The position numbers and the translations under genes were made by a program. From Bacteroides sp. (GTDB lineage: Bacteria > Bacteroidota > Bacteroidia > Bacteroidales > GCA-2748055): a stretch of DNA of 7,686 nt. Location of the stretch: positions 1-7,686 of the forward strand of contig DSDZ01000167.1 in assembly GCA_011048475.1 (NCBI GenBank). The letters run 5' to 3'. Below the pieces are notes generated by a model. That model was not told the DNA's origin, made no database searches, and saw only the letters and a program-made list of their open reading frames with translations. Of this stretch, positions 6,438 to 7,686 are shown in pieces (within the stretch, counting starts at the first letter, position 1; every line of letters begins with the position of its first letter).

Positions 6438-7686
6438 TCAGGAGAGGAATTTCTTACGGAGATCTTCGATCTGCTGCTCATTGATGGGGACAAGCTTTCC
6501 CAGCGGGGTGCTCATGATCAGTGACCTTGCACTGAATTCGGCCACCTCCAGCCGGTCGAAGGTCTGCAACAATTTGTCGCCCGTGACAATGATCGAATCA
6601 TTTTTGATGATCACCGCGGGTGTGTTCGGCGAAAACAATCCGGCCAGCTCCTCTGCCTCTTCGAACTGCATCCCGAATCCCACCACCGGGATGTCCTGCA
6701 AAAAGATCCAGCTCTCGGGGATCGTACGCACATCCATTTTTTGTCCCGATACCCCAAAGGCCATGATGTGCCTGGGCTGCGTCAGGATGATCGAGTTGAT
6801 GTGCGGGTTCTGGCGGTAGATCTGCTGATGGACCCTCAGCGCACGGCTTGGCAGCTTGCCGGGCTCCCTTTTGCCGTTGCTGATTTGCACGATGTCCTGA
6901 AGGTCCATCTCCCAGCGGGGCACATCGCGGGGGGTGATCAGAAAATCATTCTCCCGCCACCTGACGGAGACCGTTCCGTATGAGGAGATCATCAGACCCT
7001 GGAGGCAGGACCTCCTGACCAGCTGGCTGATGTTTCTACGGATGGAAAGTTCTTTCCCGGTATGTACCACCCTCTCCATTTCGGGCAGATCTTCAGGGAT
7101 CTGGGAATGAAACCTATCGATCTGCTCATCCTTCAGGTAGCGGGGCGTTCCGATGGTGCTGGCATTGATGATCGTCCGGGCCGTGAATTCCAGGGTCTCA
7201 AACCGCACAAAGGCATCCTTGAGGTCACTGCCCGCCACCACCGTCCCGTGGTTCTCCATGATCACGGCATTGAATCCCTTTTTAAACTCCCCGGCGATCG
7301 TTTCTCCCAGGGCTTCACTTCCCGGGAGGGCATACGGGGCATACCCGATGGGTCCGCAAACATATTTTGACTGTGGGATCACGTTCATGTTCGGAAGCTT
7401 CCTGACAATACTGAAGGAGACCAGGGCGGGCGGATGGGCGTGGATCACGGCGTTGATGTCGGGCCTTGCCTCATAGATGGCTCTGTGGAATGGGAACTCG
7501 GAAGAGGGCTTGTGATGGCCCGTGACGGTCCCGTCCGCTTTCACACAGACGATGTCCTTCCGCTGCAGGGACCCTTTGTCAATGGCGCTGGGGGTTAACC
7601 CAGATATGTCCTTCGGTGTCCCTGATGGAAATGTTGCCGCCCGATGTGGTGGTCAGCTGTGCCTCGTAAATGCGCCGGATGATCTC
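6438..7686 (-). CDS. Two-domain class II aldolase/adducin family protein, 5'-partial, frameshifted
   Basis: The gene runs off the right edge. From 7686 leftwards one frame reads EIIRRIYEAQ, then TSGGNISIRDTEGHIWV, the start of an aldolase domain. After about 7600 the sense shifts to another frame (TPSAIDKGSLQRKDIV), which stays open to the stop at 6438. The long frame can formally begin at GTG 7544, but that would cut into the fold; numbering below uses it. Domain 1 has E16 (KPSSEFPFH), H35 and H37 (VIHAHPPA) and H99 (ENHGTVV), the full catalytic and zinc set. Domain 2, from about residue 170, repeats the same fold: YGTVSVR, FLITPRD, NSIILTQPRHI and VIIKNDSIIVTGD align with the matching parts of domain 1, but all metal ligands are replaced. 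Domain 1 could be an aldolase or epimerase on a sugar phosphate; domain 2 is probably structural or regulatory. The break may be a real mutation or a sequence error. Confidence 0.85.
7590..7601 (-). other. Single-base frameshift site in the two-domain aldolase gene
   Basis: The plus strand reads GGGGGTTAACCC here. Read on the minus strand, the upstream frame gives HIWVNP and then runs into TGA after QRH; the downstream frame gives LTPSAIDKG. The expected family string is close to IWVTPSAIDKG, obtained by removing one base from this stretch, either an A of TTAA or a base of the C5 run. The upstream frame closes within four codons and the downstream frame is closed on its 5' side by a TGA about 37 codons before the GTG at 7544, so neither frame alone encodes the full domain. 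Confidence 0.8.

Overview
The window looks like chromosomal DNA of a GC-rich member of the Bacteroidota. The reasons are a TAnnTTTG-type -7 box in front of the antitoxin gene, starts that lack a clear Shine-Dalgarno sequence, and a mix of exported Gfo/Idh/MocA oxidoreductase, NagX-type (DUF5009) membrane acyltransferase, exported nitrilase and class II aldolases, a gene set typical of carbohydrate-degrading Bacteroidota. The phylum call is an inference from style and content; no marker gene is present.

Layout. Bases 1-1261 (+) hold the 3' part of a Gfo/Idh/MocA oxidoreductase that begins before the window. Bases 1262-2995 form a more AT-rich island. It carries a perfect 10-bp inverted repeat lying on a Bacteroidota-type promoter, an orphan HigA-type antitoxin (no HigB toxin beside it), and the wreck of an unrecognised protein gene whose coding sense passes through all three forward frames. 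The island ends in two 22-nt imperfect direct repeats. Bases 2996-5096 (-) hold a likely two-gene unit: a NagX/HGSNAT-like multi-pass acyltransferase followed 73 nt later by a nitrilase-superfamily hydrolase with a signal peptide. Bases 5238-6362 (+) hold a RhaD-type class II aldolase, divergent from the acyltransferase. Bases 6438-7686 (-) hold a second, different class II aldolase/adducin protein, running off the window. It has two tandem aldolase domains, of which the second has lost all its zinc ligands. Its reading frame is broken by one extra base near 7590-7601.

How the genes fit together. The oxidoreductase, acyltransferase, nitrilase and two aldolases are all consistent with breakdown or modification of sugars, amino sugars or sugar acids, partly outside the cytoplasm. 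No transporter, SusC/SusD pair or glycoside hydrolase is visible to name the substrate. The HigA/pseudogene segment is unrelated in composition and apparent function and looks like a decaying insertion between metabolic genes.

I found no CRISPR array, complete insertion sequence, rRNA or intact tRNA. The most informative points are the three-frame pseudogene, the orphan antitoxin with its operator-like repeat, and the two-domain aldolase with a catalytically dead second half.
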